From an uncultured Oscillospiraceae bacterium (GTDB taxonomy: Bacteria; Bacillota; Clostridia; Oscillospirales; Oscillospiraceae), in the NCBI GenBank assembly GCA_934567355.1, contig CAKTJC010000062.1:1-7417 (forward strand): a DNA stretch of 7,417 nt, written 5' to 3'. Below are positions 1 through 5,699 of the stretch, piece by piece. The notes under the pieces were generated by a model, which saw only the letters and a list, made by a program, of their open reading frames with translations, was not told the origin of the DNA and did not search any database. Position 1 is the stretch's first letter. Each line of letters opens with the position of its first letter. Position numbers and translations under genes: made by a program.

Positions 1-2
1 AC

Positions 3-55
3 GCCCAGTATTCTGCAAAAATTTCTAAAATAGAAAGAATAGCAGAATATTGGGC
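3..55. repeat. Long imperfect hairpin left of the metG fragment
   Basis: Positions 3-16 and 42-55 form a 14-bp inverted repeat with one mismatch that would be a G-U pair in RNA. Inside it, TTTCTA (22-27) and TAGAAA (31-36) form a second perfect stem with a 3-nt loop, separated from the outer stem by 5-nt internal loops on both sides. It lies about 150 bp past the metG stop in the direction of transcription, so it may be a transcription terminator for metG, but the expected U-tract for the minus strand would fall outside the window. The plus strand has only a weak T-rich tail (TATTTATT). A small transposon end is another possibility. Confidence 0.45.
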
Positions 56-208
56 TATTTATTCAGAGGTTCCCTAACACATAAAGCAGATACTAAAATA
101 ACATATGCGCCATTGGGCATCGGTGTTTGTCCGTAATTGCATAATTCTGTGTCACATTTTTAGGATAAAGTCGGAGCAAATCAGCGTAAGCACCAACACT
201 TTGGGCAA
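56..208. other. AT-rich intergenic stretch, nothing recognised
   Basis: This stretch separates the metG stop from the hairpin at 3-55. I see no ORF of note, no RNA gene and no clear promoter. It is AT-rich, as expected for a chromosomal intergenic region of a low-GC Firmicute. The octamer AGCGTAAG at 183-190 resembles the GGCGTAAG repeat next to the integrase gene, but one near-match is not evidence of a functional site. Confidence 0.4.
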
Positions 209-703
209 TCAATAGAGCTTTGCACCTGCCGGAATGTGAGGATCGACCATCAGCAAATGCAACTTTTCTTCGCCGTTTTCGTGATGCACAGCGGAGATCA
301 GCATACCGCAGGAGTCGACGCCCATCATGGGGCGAGGCGGCAGGTTGGTGATGGCGAGGAGCGTCTTGCCAACCAGCTCTTCGGGCTCATAATACGCATG
401 AATGCCGCTCAAAATCGTCCGACTTGTGCCCGTTCCGTCGTCCAAAGTGAACTTTAAGAGCTTTTTAGACTTCTTCACGGCTTCGCATTCCAGAACCTTT
501 ACAGCTCTGAAATCGCTCTTGGAGAAGGTGTCAAAGTCCACGAAGTCCGCAAACAGCGGCTCAATTTCCACATTGGAAAAGTCAATTTTTTCCTCTACTT
601 TGGCGGGAGCGGAAATTACCTCATTTTCCAACTTTTCGGTGGGTTTTTCCGCCTTGGGCAGGTCAGTGGGCTTCATTGTGGGGATTAGCACGTGAAAACC
701 CAT
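209..703 (-). CDS. metG: Methionyl-tRNA synthetase C-terminal tRNA-binding domain, severed 3' fragment of metG
   Basis: The 164-residue product matches the C-terminal appendix of bacterial MetRS. A charged, Pro/Ala/Glu-rich linker (about residues 10-45) is followed by an OB-fold EMAP/Arc1p-like tRNA-binding domain (about 50-164), with the family signatures FDTFSKSDFRAVKV, TLDDGTGT, LPPRPMMGVDSCGML and the terminal HIPAGAKLY. This domain raises tRNA affinity and dimerises the enzyme. The Rossmann catalytic domain (HIGH and KMSKS motifs) and the anticodon-binding domain, which make up most of a normal enzyme of about 650 residues, are absent. An in-frame TAG lies three codons before the ATG at 703, so the ORF does not continue upstream. 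The simplest reading is that the element whose integrase lies just upstream inserted into or beside metG. Alternatives are a free-standing tRNA-binding protein or a duplicated gene end. The start at 703 has only a weak AGGG ribosome binding site, and ATG at 676 is another choice. Confidence 0.8.
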   Translation of the reverse strand: MGFHVLIPTMKPTDLPKAEKPTEKLENEVISAPAKVEEKIDFSNVEIEPLFADFVDFDTFSKSDFRAVKVLECEAVKKSKKLLKFTLDDGTGTSRTILSGIHAYYEPEELVGKTLLAITNLPPRPMMGVDSCGMLISAVHHENGEEKLHLLMVDPHIPAGAKLY

Positions 704-723
704 GTAACCCTACAAAATGCTTC

Positions 724-751
724 ATAATCCTTTACCATATTCAGTTTTCAA
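724..751 (-). promoter_or_regulatory. Possible outward-facing promoter towards the metG fragment
   Basis: On the minus strand, TTGAAA (751-746, five of six consensus bases) is followed after 16 nt by GATTAT (729-724, four of six). Transcription would start near 717, a few bases before the ATG at 703, and could express the orphan metG domain from the element's end. The -10 box is weak, so this is a candidate only. Confidence 0.3.
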
Positions 752-800
752 GCTTTGCGCTTTGTAAATCTACACAACTCTACGCCTGCACTGTTTCGAC

Positions 801-820
801 TGGCGTAAGCTGTGGCGTAA
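801..820. repeat. Direct repeat TGGCGTAA x2, possible integrase arm sites
   Basis: TGGCGTAA occurs at 801-808 and 813-820, spaced 12 bp apart, just past the integrase stop. A partial inverted copy, TACGCC, is at 781-786. Integrases with an N-terminal arm-binding domain, as in Tn916 and lambda, bind short direct repeats inside the element ends. Position and form fit such arm sites, but binding is inferred. Confidence 0.4.
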
Positions 821-825
821 TTGGC

Positions 826-2106
826 TTAAACAGCTTTCTGTGCCGCCGCTGTCGGTTGAAGAACGCTCTGTCCTTTGAAAAAGCTATCTAACCCGGCAAA
901 TTCTTCCTTTTTCAGTTCCTTTGTCACATCCGCATAAATGTTCAGTGTGGTCGAAATATCTGCATGCCCCAGAGTGTCTTGGATCACTTTGATATTTACG
1001 CCAGCCTCACACATTCGTGTTGTAAAGGTATGCCGGAGTGAATGGCAGCTGAAATGAGGAAGCAATACCGGATTTTCTTCACCTTTCTGCAGGACCTCAT
1101 CATTGCAGTCCCGAATGATTCTTCGGATAGCCTTGTTAAGTGTCCCCTGATAGAAGGTCCCGCCTTCACGGTTGACAAATATGAAATCCGTATAGCCGTC
1201 AATGACCACATTACAGGCAATGCCAGTTTCCTGCTGATATTCACGTTCCATTTGAAATGCCTCTTTGACGAAGTCCAGCATGGGCACCTGCCGAATACCA
1301 GCTCTCGTCTTTGGCGTGTGAACGTTGAAATAACATCCTTGTTTGCTTTCTGAATCTCTGTGGTCGTAGTACACCAAAGTGTGGTTCACATCGATCATGC
1401 CATCCTCAAGGTCAATATCGCACCAGCGTAATCCAGCGACTTCGCCAATGCGCATACCAGTCCCGATTAAAACCGCAAAAATAGGATACCAATGGTTATA
1501 GGTAGGATGTGTACTCAGGTAGGTCAGCAGCAATTCCTGTTCCGGTTTCGTCAAACCTCTGCGTTTCTCTGTTTTGAAAACATGAGATTGCTTCAGCTCT
1601 TTCAGAACACCATCCGAAGGATTGTTTGCGATATACCTGTCATCTACCGCCATTTGCAGTACCTGATGAAGCACTGTGTGTATCGTGTCAACTGTGGATG
1701 CCTGTACATTCCGTTCATCGACTAAATGGTTGTAGAAACGTTTTACTTCTGATTTTTTCAGATCGTAAATTCGTTTCTTTCCAAAATTGGGGCGAACAAA
1801 CAGATTGTACATATACTTGTAGTTCTCGAAAGTGTTGCCTTTTAATCCTCGCTTAATCTGACACCACAAATCAAACATCTCGTTGACAGTGACACATCTA
1901 GCTTCTGCCTTTAATCCTGAAAAGGAATCGTTCTGAATCTGCGATTCTTTTTCACGCAGCTCTTCCAGGTTTTTGGCATATACTGCATGGCGTTTTCCAT
2001 CCGGTCCTGTCCAACGGTAATCATAGGTTCCGTTGGGGCGCTGGCTCTCACCGGCCTTTAGGACGATTCGATCTTTATCTTTTCTTTTCTGACCCTTTGT
2101 TGCCAT
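826..2106 (-). CDS. int: Tn916-type tyrosine integrase
   Basis: This 426-residue site-specific recombinase would integrate and excise the element. Its layout is standard: a basic N-terminal arm-DNA-binding domain (about 1-65, with the NGTYDYRWTGPDGKRH segment), a SAM-like core-binding domain (about 72-170), and a C-terminal catalytic domain. All catalytic residues are visible: R219 (GTGMRIGE), K266 (HTPKTRAG), H355 and R358 (HSLRHT), H381 (LGHADIST) and the nucleophile Y391 (NIYADVT). Length is near that of Tn916 Int (405). The start at 2106 is chosen because AAAGGAG (2121-2115) lies 8 nt upstream and a strong promoter at 2180-2152 would start RNA near 2145. This places the longer reading to 2169 largely outside the transcript. 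The gene follows xis and borders the severed metG end, as expected for the recombination module at an element end. It appears intact. Confidence 0.96.
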   Translation of the reverse strand: MATKGQKRKDKDRIVLKAGESQRPNGTYDYRWTGPDGKRHAVYAKNLEELREKESQIQNDSFSGLKAEARCVTVNEMFDLWCQIKRGLKGNTFENYKYMYNLFVRPNFGKKRIYDLKKSEVKRFYNHLVDERNVQASTVDTIHTVLHQVLQMAVDDRYIANNPSDGVLKELKQSHVFKTEKRRGLTKPEQELLLTYLSTHPTYNHWYPIFAVLIGTGMRIGEVAGLRWCDIDLEDGMIDVNHTLVYYDHRDSESKQGCYFNVHTPKTRAGIRQVPMLDFVKEAFQMEREYQQETGIACNVVIDGYTDFIFVNREGGTFYQGTLNKAIRRIIRDCNDEVLQKGEENPVLLPHFSCHSLRHTFTTRMCEAGVNIKVIQDTLGHADISTTLNIYADVTKELKKEEFAGLDSFFKGQSVLQPTAAAQKAV

Positions 2107-2135
2107 AAATAAAGCTCCTTTCATGGTGCAACAAA

Positions 2136-2171
2136 GAGTGGTGCCACGGTTATTATACCGTAACACCACTC
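2136..2171. repeat. 36-bp inverted repeat over the int promoter; bifunctional terminator/operator candidate
   Basis: GAGTGGTG (2136-2143) pairs with CACCACTC (2164-2171) and ACGGT (2146-2150) with ACCGT (2157-2161), around a 6-nt loop. The two positions between these stems are CC opposite AA on the plus strand. In RNA from the minus strand they become UU opposite GG, which pair as wobbles and give a continuous 15-bp stem followed by UUUGUU. Transcripts entering from xis could therefore terminate here. The loop and one arm also contain the -10 box of the int promoter, so the palindrome could be an operator as well. Confidence 0.65.
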
Positions 2172-2180
2172 CGTTATCAA
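2152..2180 (-). promoter_or_regulatory. Integrase promoter (TTGATA-17-TATAAT)
   Basis: On the minus strand, TTGATA (2180-2175, five of six consensus bases) is followed by exactly 17 nt and then a perfect TATAAT (2157-2152). Transcription would begin near 2145, leaving a leader of about 39 nt with the AAAGGAG ribosome binding site before the int ATG. This is the best promoter match I found in the window. It is embedded in the inverted repeat 2136-2171. Confidence 0.75.
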
Positions 2181-2207
2181 GTATCGGATTTGTAGAAAAT
2201 GAGTATC

Positions 2208-2402
2208 TTATAGGGAATACATTCGATCTGTGTACTCATCCAATTTGCGCCGTTTTATCAATCGTTTGGAGCCAATCCAGAGGACAAAGGGACAGGTTTC
2301 AGTGTCCGACAGTTTCCTGAGTTTATTGATTCCAATACCAGAATAAGCTGCCGCTTCTTCCAATGTCAGATTACTTTTCTCCCATACGGGAATTTCTATC
2401 AT
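2208..2402 (-). CDS. xis: Tn916-type excisionase
   Basis: The 64-residue product has the length and pattern of Tn916-family Xis, a small winged-helix DNA-bending protein that directs the integrase towards excision. The pattern is: N-terminal strand (IPVWEKSNLT), helix-turn-helix-like LTLEEAAAYSGIGINKLRKL (residues 12-31), then a basic wing and tail (FVLWIGSKRLIKRRKLDEY). The start at 2402 is set by GGAGGAGG (2418-2411), 8 nt upstream. The frame stays open far upstream to 2618, but that part runs through the GTAC array and the end of the helicase gene and does not look like protein. It lies directly before int, separated from it by about 100 bp that carry int's own promoter and a terminator-like hairpin. 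This suggests xis and int can be expressed separately. Confidence 0.88.
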   Translation of the reverse strand: MIEIPVWEKSNLTLEEAAAYSGIGINKLRKLSDTETCPFVLWIGSKRLIKRRKLDEYTDRMYSL

Positions 2403-2458
2403 AGGCAGGTCCTCCTCCGCTTTGTAGTGGCCGTTGTTGTTTCTTTCATTCGTTTCAT
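2399..2458 (-). CDS. Possible short leader ORF coupled to xis
   Basis: From ATG at 2458, or the in-frame ATG at 2449, a 19- or 16-codon ORF rich in Thr, Lys and Arg (KETTTATTKRRRTCL) runs to a TGA that overlaps the xis ATG in an ATGA arrangement. AGAAGGG (2466-2460) is 10 nt before the second ATG, a workable ribosome binding site. Such overlaps often couple translation of two ORFs. The ORF is too short to be significant by length, so this is tentative. Confidence 0.3.
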   Translation of the reverse strand: MKRMKETTTATTKRRRTCL

Positions 2459-2484
2459 TCCCTTCTAAAATTGATTGTGAATTG

Positions 2485-2555
2485 AAAAGTACATGTACCA
2501 GGTGTACCATGCGTACCGGATTGGTACACTTGGTACGGATAGTACACGTACTTTT
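2485..2555. repeat. 71-bp dyad array of eight GTAC tetramers
   Basis: GTAC occurs eight times, starting at 2489, 2495, 2504, 2513, 2524, 2533, 2542 and 2548. The start-to-start spacings are 6, 9, 9, 11, 9, 9, 6, a perfect mirror series centred on base 2520. AAAA (2485-2488) and TTTT (2552-2555) flank it symmetrically. Most other positions also pair across the centre. Inner sites share the extended form GTGTACC or GGTAC. The array fills the gap between the SF3 helicase stop and the xis leader. It could be a replication origin for the helicase, an operator controlling xis, or an Xis/Int binding region. The architecture is seen directly; the function is inferred. Confidence 0.8.
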
Positions 2556-2565
2556 GAGTTTGTTT

Positions 2566-3768
2566 TTATTTTTGCAGAAGTCGAATACCCCAAAAGCCTC
2601 TGGCATAGCGTCCGTCACCTATGGAGATTTTGTTGGTGTACTCCAGATTATACTGGCGGCTGTTTTGCTTTAAGTAGTTGATAACGGTTTTCTGCGCCAG
2701 GGGGCTTAGGGCATTGTCCATGCACCAGCGTAGATATACTGTGTAAAAATCTCTGGATGAAACCTCGCTGTCCGCTTGGAACCGGAAATAGCCCTCGGAT
2801 TTCATGAACTCCACCAGATTATTCCCCTCTGCTATGGCAGCCTCCATATTCTCTTTTGCCTGTTGGCTCAGGGTAAAGTGAAAGTCGTTTGCCACCAGCC
2901 TTTGCAATCCTGCAAAAGCCCAGAGAAAAATACCCTCTTTTTCAGCGCATAGCCGCCGGGCTAGGTAGGGATCGTCTCGCCGGTCCGGCGGTCGCTCCCT
3001 TGCTTCCAACAGGATTTGCCTGCGGAAGAAGCCATAGCTCCGGTCGTGGAGTGCCTGCATTCTGCCATTGCCCAATGCCAGAAAGCGTACCCGCATATCC
3101 GCCTGATAGCTCTGCTGCCCCTTTCGCTCCAAATCCATGGGAAGCTCTGCCGTGACGATGGCCTTGATATTATTGGTCTGGGTCAGCGCCTCCATCTTCA
3201 TGTCATCGTCCAGCATCACCAGCATATTTTGAAGGTCAGCCCTGGCAAAGGGACTGATCTCCACCTTGGCAATGGAGCCGGTTTTCAGATTACAGCCCAG
3301 CAATGCTTGAAGGACAACACCTACTCTGGATTTCCCTTCACCGCCCTTTCCGATCAGCAGAAGCATTTTCTGTCCTTTGGTGCTGGGAATCAGACAATAG
3401 CCGAAGAACTCCTGAAGCGTCAGAATATCTTCCTCCTGTAAAAGCTGAAAAAGAAAGGCTTTCCACTGCATCGGCTCCCCGGCATTGGGATTGTAGCACA
3501 CAGGGAGACGGTTTCGGCAAAACGCCTTTTCTTCCGAAAAGCTGCCGTCTAAATACAGCGTTCCGTTCTCCACATGAATGCGATCCTCCTGGATAGGCAG
3601 GGGTTCCACACAGCATTCCATCCGCAGAACCTCCAACAACCCGGACACTTTTTTGGAAAGCCCAGCAGTAACAAAAGCTTTCAGTTCCTCATAGATTTGC
3701 TTTTTCAGCAGGGCTTCATCCGGCACAATACCATCTTTTGTAAAGAAGCTGCCGCCCAGACTTACCAT
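2566..3768 (-). CDS. D5/P4-family SF3 helicase (phage/plasmid primase family), true start probably upstream
   Basis: The product resembles the P4-alpha/D5-type replication helicases carried by Firmicute integrative elements. Numbering from M at 3768: a D5_N-like region (about 60-130, with DRIHVENGTLYLDGSF and LQEFFGYCLIPSTKG), Walker A GKGGEGKS (140-147), Walker B LVMLDDDM (183-190), the SF3 motif-C-like FLALGNGR (229-236), and arginines R249/R250 as possible arginine fingers. It would unwind DNA at an origin to replicate the excised element. At 400 residues it is far shorter than P4 alpha (about 777) and has no TOPRIM or other primase domain, so it is probably helicase only. The ATG at 3768 has no ribosome binding site at a usable distance. 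Upstream the frame stays open for 31 codons to a TGA (3864-3862) and encodes protein-like sequence (KQPVWFSGDKLNEVLFCQEF) typical of the family's N-terminus, yet contains no ATG, GTG or TTG. An ATC at 3855 lies 8 nt after GGAGG and could be a non-standard start. The upstream part overlaps the relaxase 3' end. Confidence 0.87.
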   Translation of the reverse strand: MVSLGGSFFTKDGIVPDEALLKKQIYEELKAFVTAGLSKKVSGLLEVLRMECCVEPLPIQEDRIHVENGTLYLDGSFSEEKAFCRNRLPVCYNPNAGEPMQWKAFLFQLLQEEDILTLQEFFGYCLIPSTKGQKMLLLIGKGGEGKSRVGVVLQALLGCNLKTGSIAKVEISPFARADLQNMLVMLDDDMKMEALTQTNNIKAIVTAELPMDLERKGQQSYQADMRVRFLALGNGRMQALHDRSYGFFRRQILLEARERPPDRRDDPYLARRLCAEKEGIFLWAFAGLQRLVANDFHFTLSQQAKENMEAAIAEGNNLVEFMKSEGYFRFQADSEVSSRDFYTVYLRWCMDNALSPLAQKTVINYLKQNSRQYNLEYTNKISIGDGRYARGFWGIRLLQK

Positions 3769-3841
3769 TGGATGCGTTTGCAGGAACTCCTGGCAGAACA
3801 GGACTTCATTCAGCTTATCTCCGGAAAACCATACCGGTTGT

Positions 3842-5188
3842 TTATCGTCTTCGATTCTGATTCACCTCCATTCTTTTGTTTTTCTCGTACTGCGGATGCT
3901 CTGCCTCAAAGGCACGGTCCAGTGTGTCCTGGATTTCCAGAGAACGCTGCTCAATCTCCTTGCTGTCACGAATGTCTTTGCGGAGTGCCGTAATTTGGGC
4001 AGTAACTTCCGCTTTCTCTTTTCGGAGAAGAATTTTCTGTTCCGGGGACGCACGGCGAATTTTGTTCTGGAGCTTGGTGCGCTGAGTAGTCAACGCCTCC
4101 AACTGCGATTCCTTTTGGGAGCGGTCTGCCAACAGTTCTTCCACAGTTTCGATGTTATGACTGGCAAGATACCGGGTCTGCCGGTCAATATCATCCAGGT
4201 GCCGAAGGTCAGCCCGCAGCTGGGGGCTTGTCGGGTGGTAGGTCGTGCCTTTGGGCAAAATCCCCAGCTGATAGCAGTAGTAGAGGTACAGCCGGTAGAT
4301 TTTGGTAGTGCGCTTTTGGGGCTGGTAGGCATCTCTTAACCAATCCGGTATATCCGGCTTGCGGGGTGGCTTGGAGCGGCTAGAAATCAGGTCGTCCCGG
4401 TCGTAAATCAAGTGCTCAATTCCCTGGTTTGTCCACTGTGGATTCAGGGTGTCCAGTCGGGTGAAATGCGGGTATTGGGGCAGACGGATTTTCAGGTTTG
4501 GTTCTGTGCTATCCACGATATAGCCCCGCCCCCGAAGATATTGCACCATGCCTCTGCCGGTGATGCTACTGTCGATGGCTTGCTGCACATCCGCCCGGTA
4601 GATGTTGTACCGGGTAGGCTTCCCCGCCTGTTCGTCCAGCCACACCTGCCGGGATGGGGCTTTGTTGGGATGCGCCGCCACGGAAAGGCCATGCTCCCAG
4701 CACAGGCGGTCAGAGGCATCTCGCAGGCGTTTTAGCTCCTTCTTGGAAAAATTGTATTTACCACCGTCCTTGAAAGACACGGAGTTAATGCAAAAGTGGT
4801 TGTGCAAATGCTTCTTGTCCAGATGGGTGGTGACAATGATCTGAAAACGGTCTCCCCACATCTGCCTTGCCAATTCCACACCCAGAGCGTGGCACTGCTC
4901 CGGCGTGACCTCTCCGGGTTTGAAGCTCTGGTAGCCATGCCACGCAATATAGCCGTCCTCCTTTCCGTAACGCTGTTTGGTTAAAATCATCTGCTGCAAA
5001 GCAATATCCTTCTGGCAGTTAATGGCGGTAACGAATTGACCGCCTGCTGTCTTGTTTGGATTCTGTGTATAAGAGAACACGTTGAAAAAATCCTGCAATC
5101 CCGGCTTGACTGTTTTCTCCGGATTCTCCACATAATCCACCAAATCTTTCAGCCGCCCCTGGATATGCCATAGCTTTGTAGTCGCCAT
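3842..5188 (-). CDS. MobP-type relaxase / mobilization nuclease
   Basis: This 448-residue protein would nick one strand at oriT, stay covalently bound to its 5' end and pilot the strand into a recipient. The relaxase domain is N-terminal. The histidine/metal motif HLDKKHLHNHF is complete (H122, D124, H127, H129, H131), and Y19 in LVDYVENPEKT is the likely nucleophile by analogy with PF03432 relaxases. The C-terminal quarter (about 345-435) is highly charged with heptad-like spacing and probably forms a coiled coil. The start at 5188 is firm: AGGAGG lies 8 nt upstream and the mobC stop TAG directly abuts the ATG, so the two are translationally coupled. No TraG/VirD4 coupling protein is in the window, so transfer would need a helper system unless more of the element lies beyond 7417. 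Confidence 0.93.
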   Translation of the reverse strand: MATTKLWHIQGRLKDLVDYVENPEKTVKPGLQDFFNVFSYTQNPNKTAGGQFVTAINCQKDIALQQMILTKQRYGKEDGYIAWHGYQSFKPGEVTPEQCHALGVELARQMWGDRFQIIVTTHLDKKHLHNHFCINSVSFKDGGKYNFSKKELKRLRDASDRLCWEHGLSVAAHPNKAPSRQVWLDEQAGKPTRYNIYRADVQQAIDSSITGRGMVQYLRGRGYIVDSTEPNLKIRLPQYPHFTRLDTLNPQWTNQGIEHLIYDRDDLISSRSKPPRKPDIPDWLRDAYQPQKRTTKIYRLYLYYCYQLGILPKGTTYHPTSPQLRADLRHLDDIDRQTRYLASHNIETVEELLADRSQKESQLEALTTQRTKLQNKIRRASPEQKILLRKEKAEVTAQITALRKDIRDSKEIEQRSLEIQDTLDRAFEAEHPQYEKNKRMEVNQNRRR

Positions 5189-5446
5189 CTACACCGCCTC
5201 CTGTAGCCGCAGAATCAACCCGGAAAGCCGCTGCTGTTCCGGCATTGGGAGAAGTGCCGTTATAGTGTACAATTCTTCCAGCAACTCCCAGAACACATCC
5301 GGCGGCTTACATTTTGGCTCTCTGGCCAGACAGCACTGACGGACATATCCGGATACACTCATACCGCAACGTTTGGCGTTGCGCTCCATTTGTTCTTTCT
5401 CTTTCAGGCTCAATCGCAATTGGAGCCTTGTGTTATTTTTCTTCAT
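5189..5446 (-). CDS. mobC: MobC-like relaxosome accessory protein
   Basis: The 85-residue basic protein has the ribbon-helix-helix layout of MobC proteins: an N-terminal strand (NTRLQLRLSLKEKEQ), the signature AKRCGMSVSGYVRQCCL (about 24-40), and a helical tail. MobC proteins bind oriT beside the nick site and help the relaxase open DNA. The start at 5446 fits the family; its AGGAGG (5455-5450) is only 3 nt away, which is short. The gene may be helped by translation of an upstream overlapping frame ending at 5433. It sits between the oriT-like repeats and the relaxase, the usual order for a mobilization module, and its stop abuts the relaxase start. Confidence 0.88.
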   Translation of the reverse strand: MKKNNTRLQLRLSLKEKEQMERNAKRCGMSVSGYVRQCCLAREPKCKPPDVFWELLEELYTITALLPMPEQQRLSGLILRLQEAV

Positions 5447-5699
5447 ATACCTCCTGTTGTTTTTTAGAATGGTCCACACCCGGAAGCGGTGTGGATTCGG
5501 GATTTGTGCCAACAAATCCGATGCTCGTTACCTCTAAGGACATACCCTTCCTGTATCTCTTGACTCTCATCTTCCGGTGGAGAAAATGGAACACACGGGC
5601 CGGACTCTGTGTATTCCACTGGGGCGCGCGAGTGAATCCATCACAAACAATCCCGCCAAGTCCTGACGGCAAAGTGCCGTCACAGGCATTCCATGGCAT
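5433..5699 (-). CDS. Possible 88-residue ORF across the oriT-like region
   Basis: An open frame from ATG 5699 runs through the structured intergenic region and ends 14 bp inside mobC. Inner ATGs at 5570 (MRVKRYRKG) and 5543 (MSLEVTSIGFVG) have purine-rich, SD-like stretches upstream. No known domain is visible, and composition is not clearly protein-like at its N-terminus. It overlaps every inverted repeat of the region, so it may only be a frame left open by conserved cis-acting DNA. Its overlap with mobC could nevertheless couple translation to mobC, whose own ribosome binding site is badly spaced. Confidence 0.25.
   Translation of the reverse strand: MPWNACDGTLPSGLGGIVCDGFTRAPQWNTQSPARVFHFLHRKMRVKRYRKGMSLEVTSIGFVGTNPESTPLPGVDHSKKQQEVYEEK
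5473..5519. other. Probable origin of transfer (two adjacent inverted repeats)
   Basis: TCCACACC (5473-5480) and GGTGTGGA (5488-5495) form a perfect 8-bp stem with a 7-nt loop. Four bases on, GGATTTGT (5500-5507) and ACAAATCC (5512-5519) form a second perfect 8-bp stem with a 4-nt loop. They lie 27 bp upstream of mobC, which with the relaxase forms the mobilization operon. Inverted repeats at this position are the hallmark of oriT. I cannot place the nick site from sequence alone. A weaker imperfect repeat (about 5591-5619) lies further upstream and may belong to the same region. Confidence 0.6.

Larger units (their letters stand above)
704..825. other. Probable element/chromosome junction (att region beside int)
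   Basis: This 122-bp gap lies between the integrase stop and the severed metG fragment. Tyrosine integrase genes of Tn916-type elements commonly sit at one end of the element, close to their attachment site, so the recombination core should lie here or just inside the metG fragment. The core cannot be named without the other end of the element or an empty site. The interval also holds a direct repeat (801-820) and a possible outward promoter (724-751). Confidence 0.5.

Noticed and set aside
236..695. Plus-strand open frames opposite metG
   Set aside because: They are antisense to a protein with clear family signatures, lack ribosome binding sites and have no protein-like pattern.
2107..2169. 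Longer integrase start at 2169
   Set aside because: It would begin upstream of the predicted transcription start and has no ribosome binding site, whereas 2106 has AAAGGAG at 8 nt.
2403..2618. Extended xis frame up to 2618
   Set aside because: The extension runs through the GTAC array and the helicase 3' end; the strong GGAGGAGG site fixes the start at 2402.
2889..3616. Several overlapping open frames on both strands inside the helicase gene
   Set aside because: They are shadows of the SF3 helicase frame, which carries the Walker motifs; high local GC keeps other frames open.
3842..3864. Programmed +1 frameshift joining relaxase to helicase
   Set aside because: The stop context has no recognisable slippery sequence, and the SD-like GGAGG is too far from the relaxase stop for a prfB-type mechanism.
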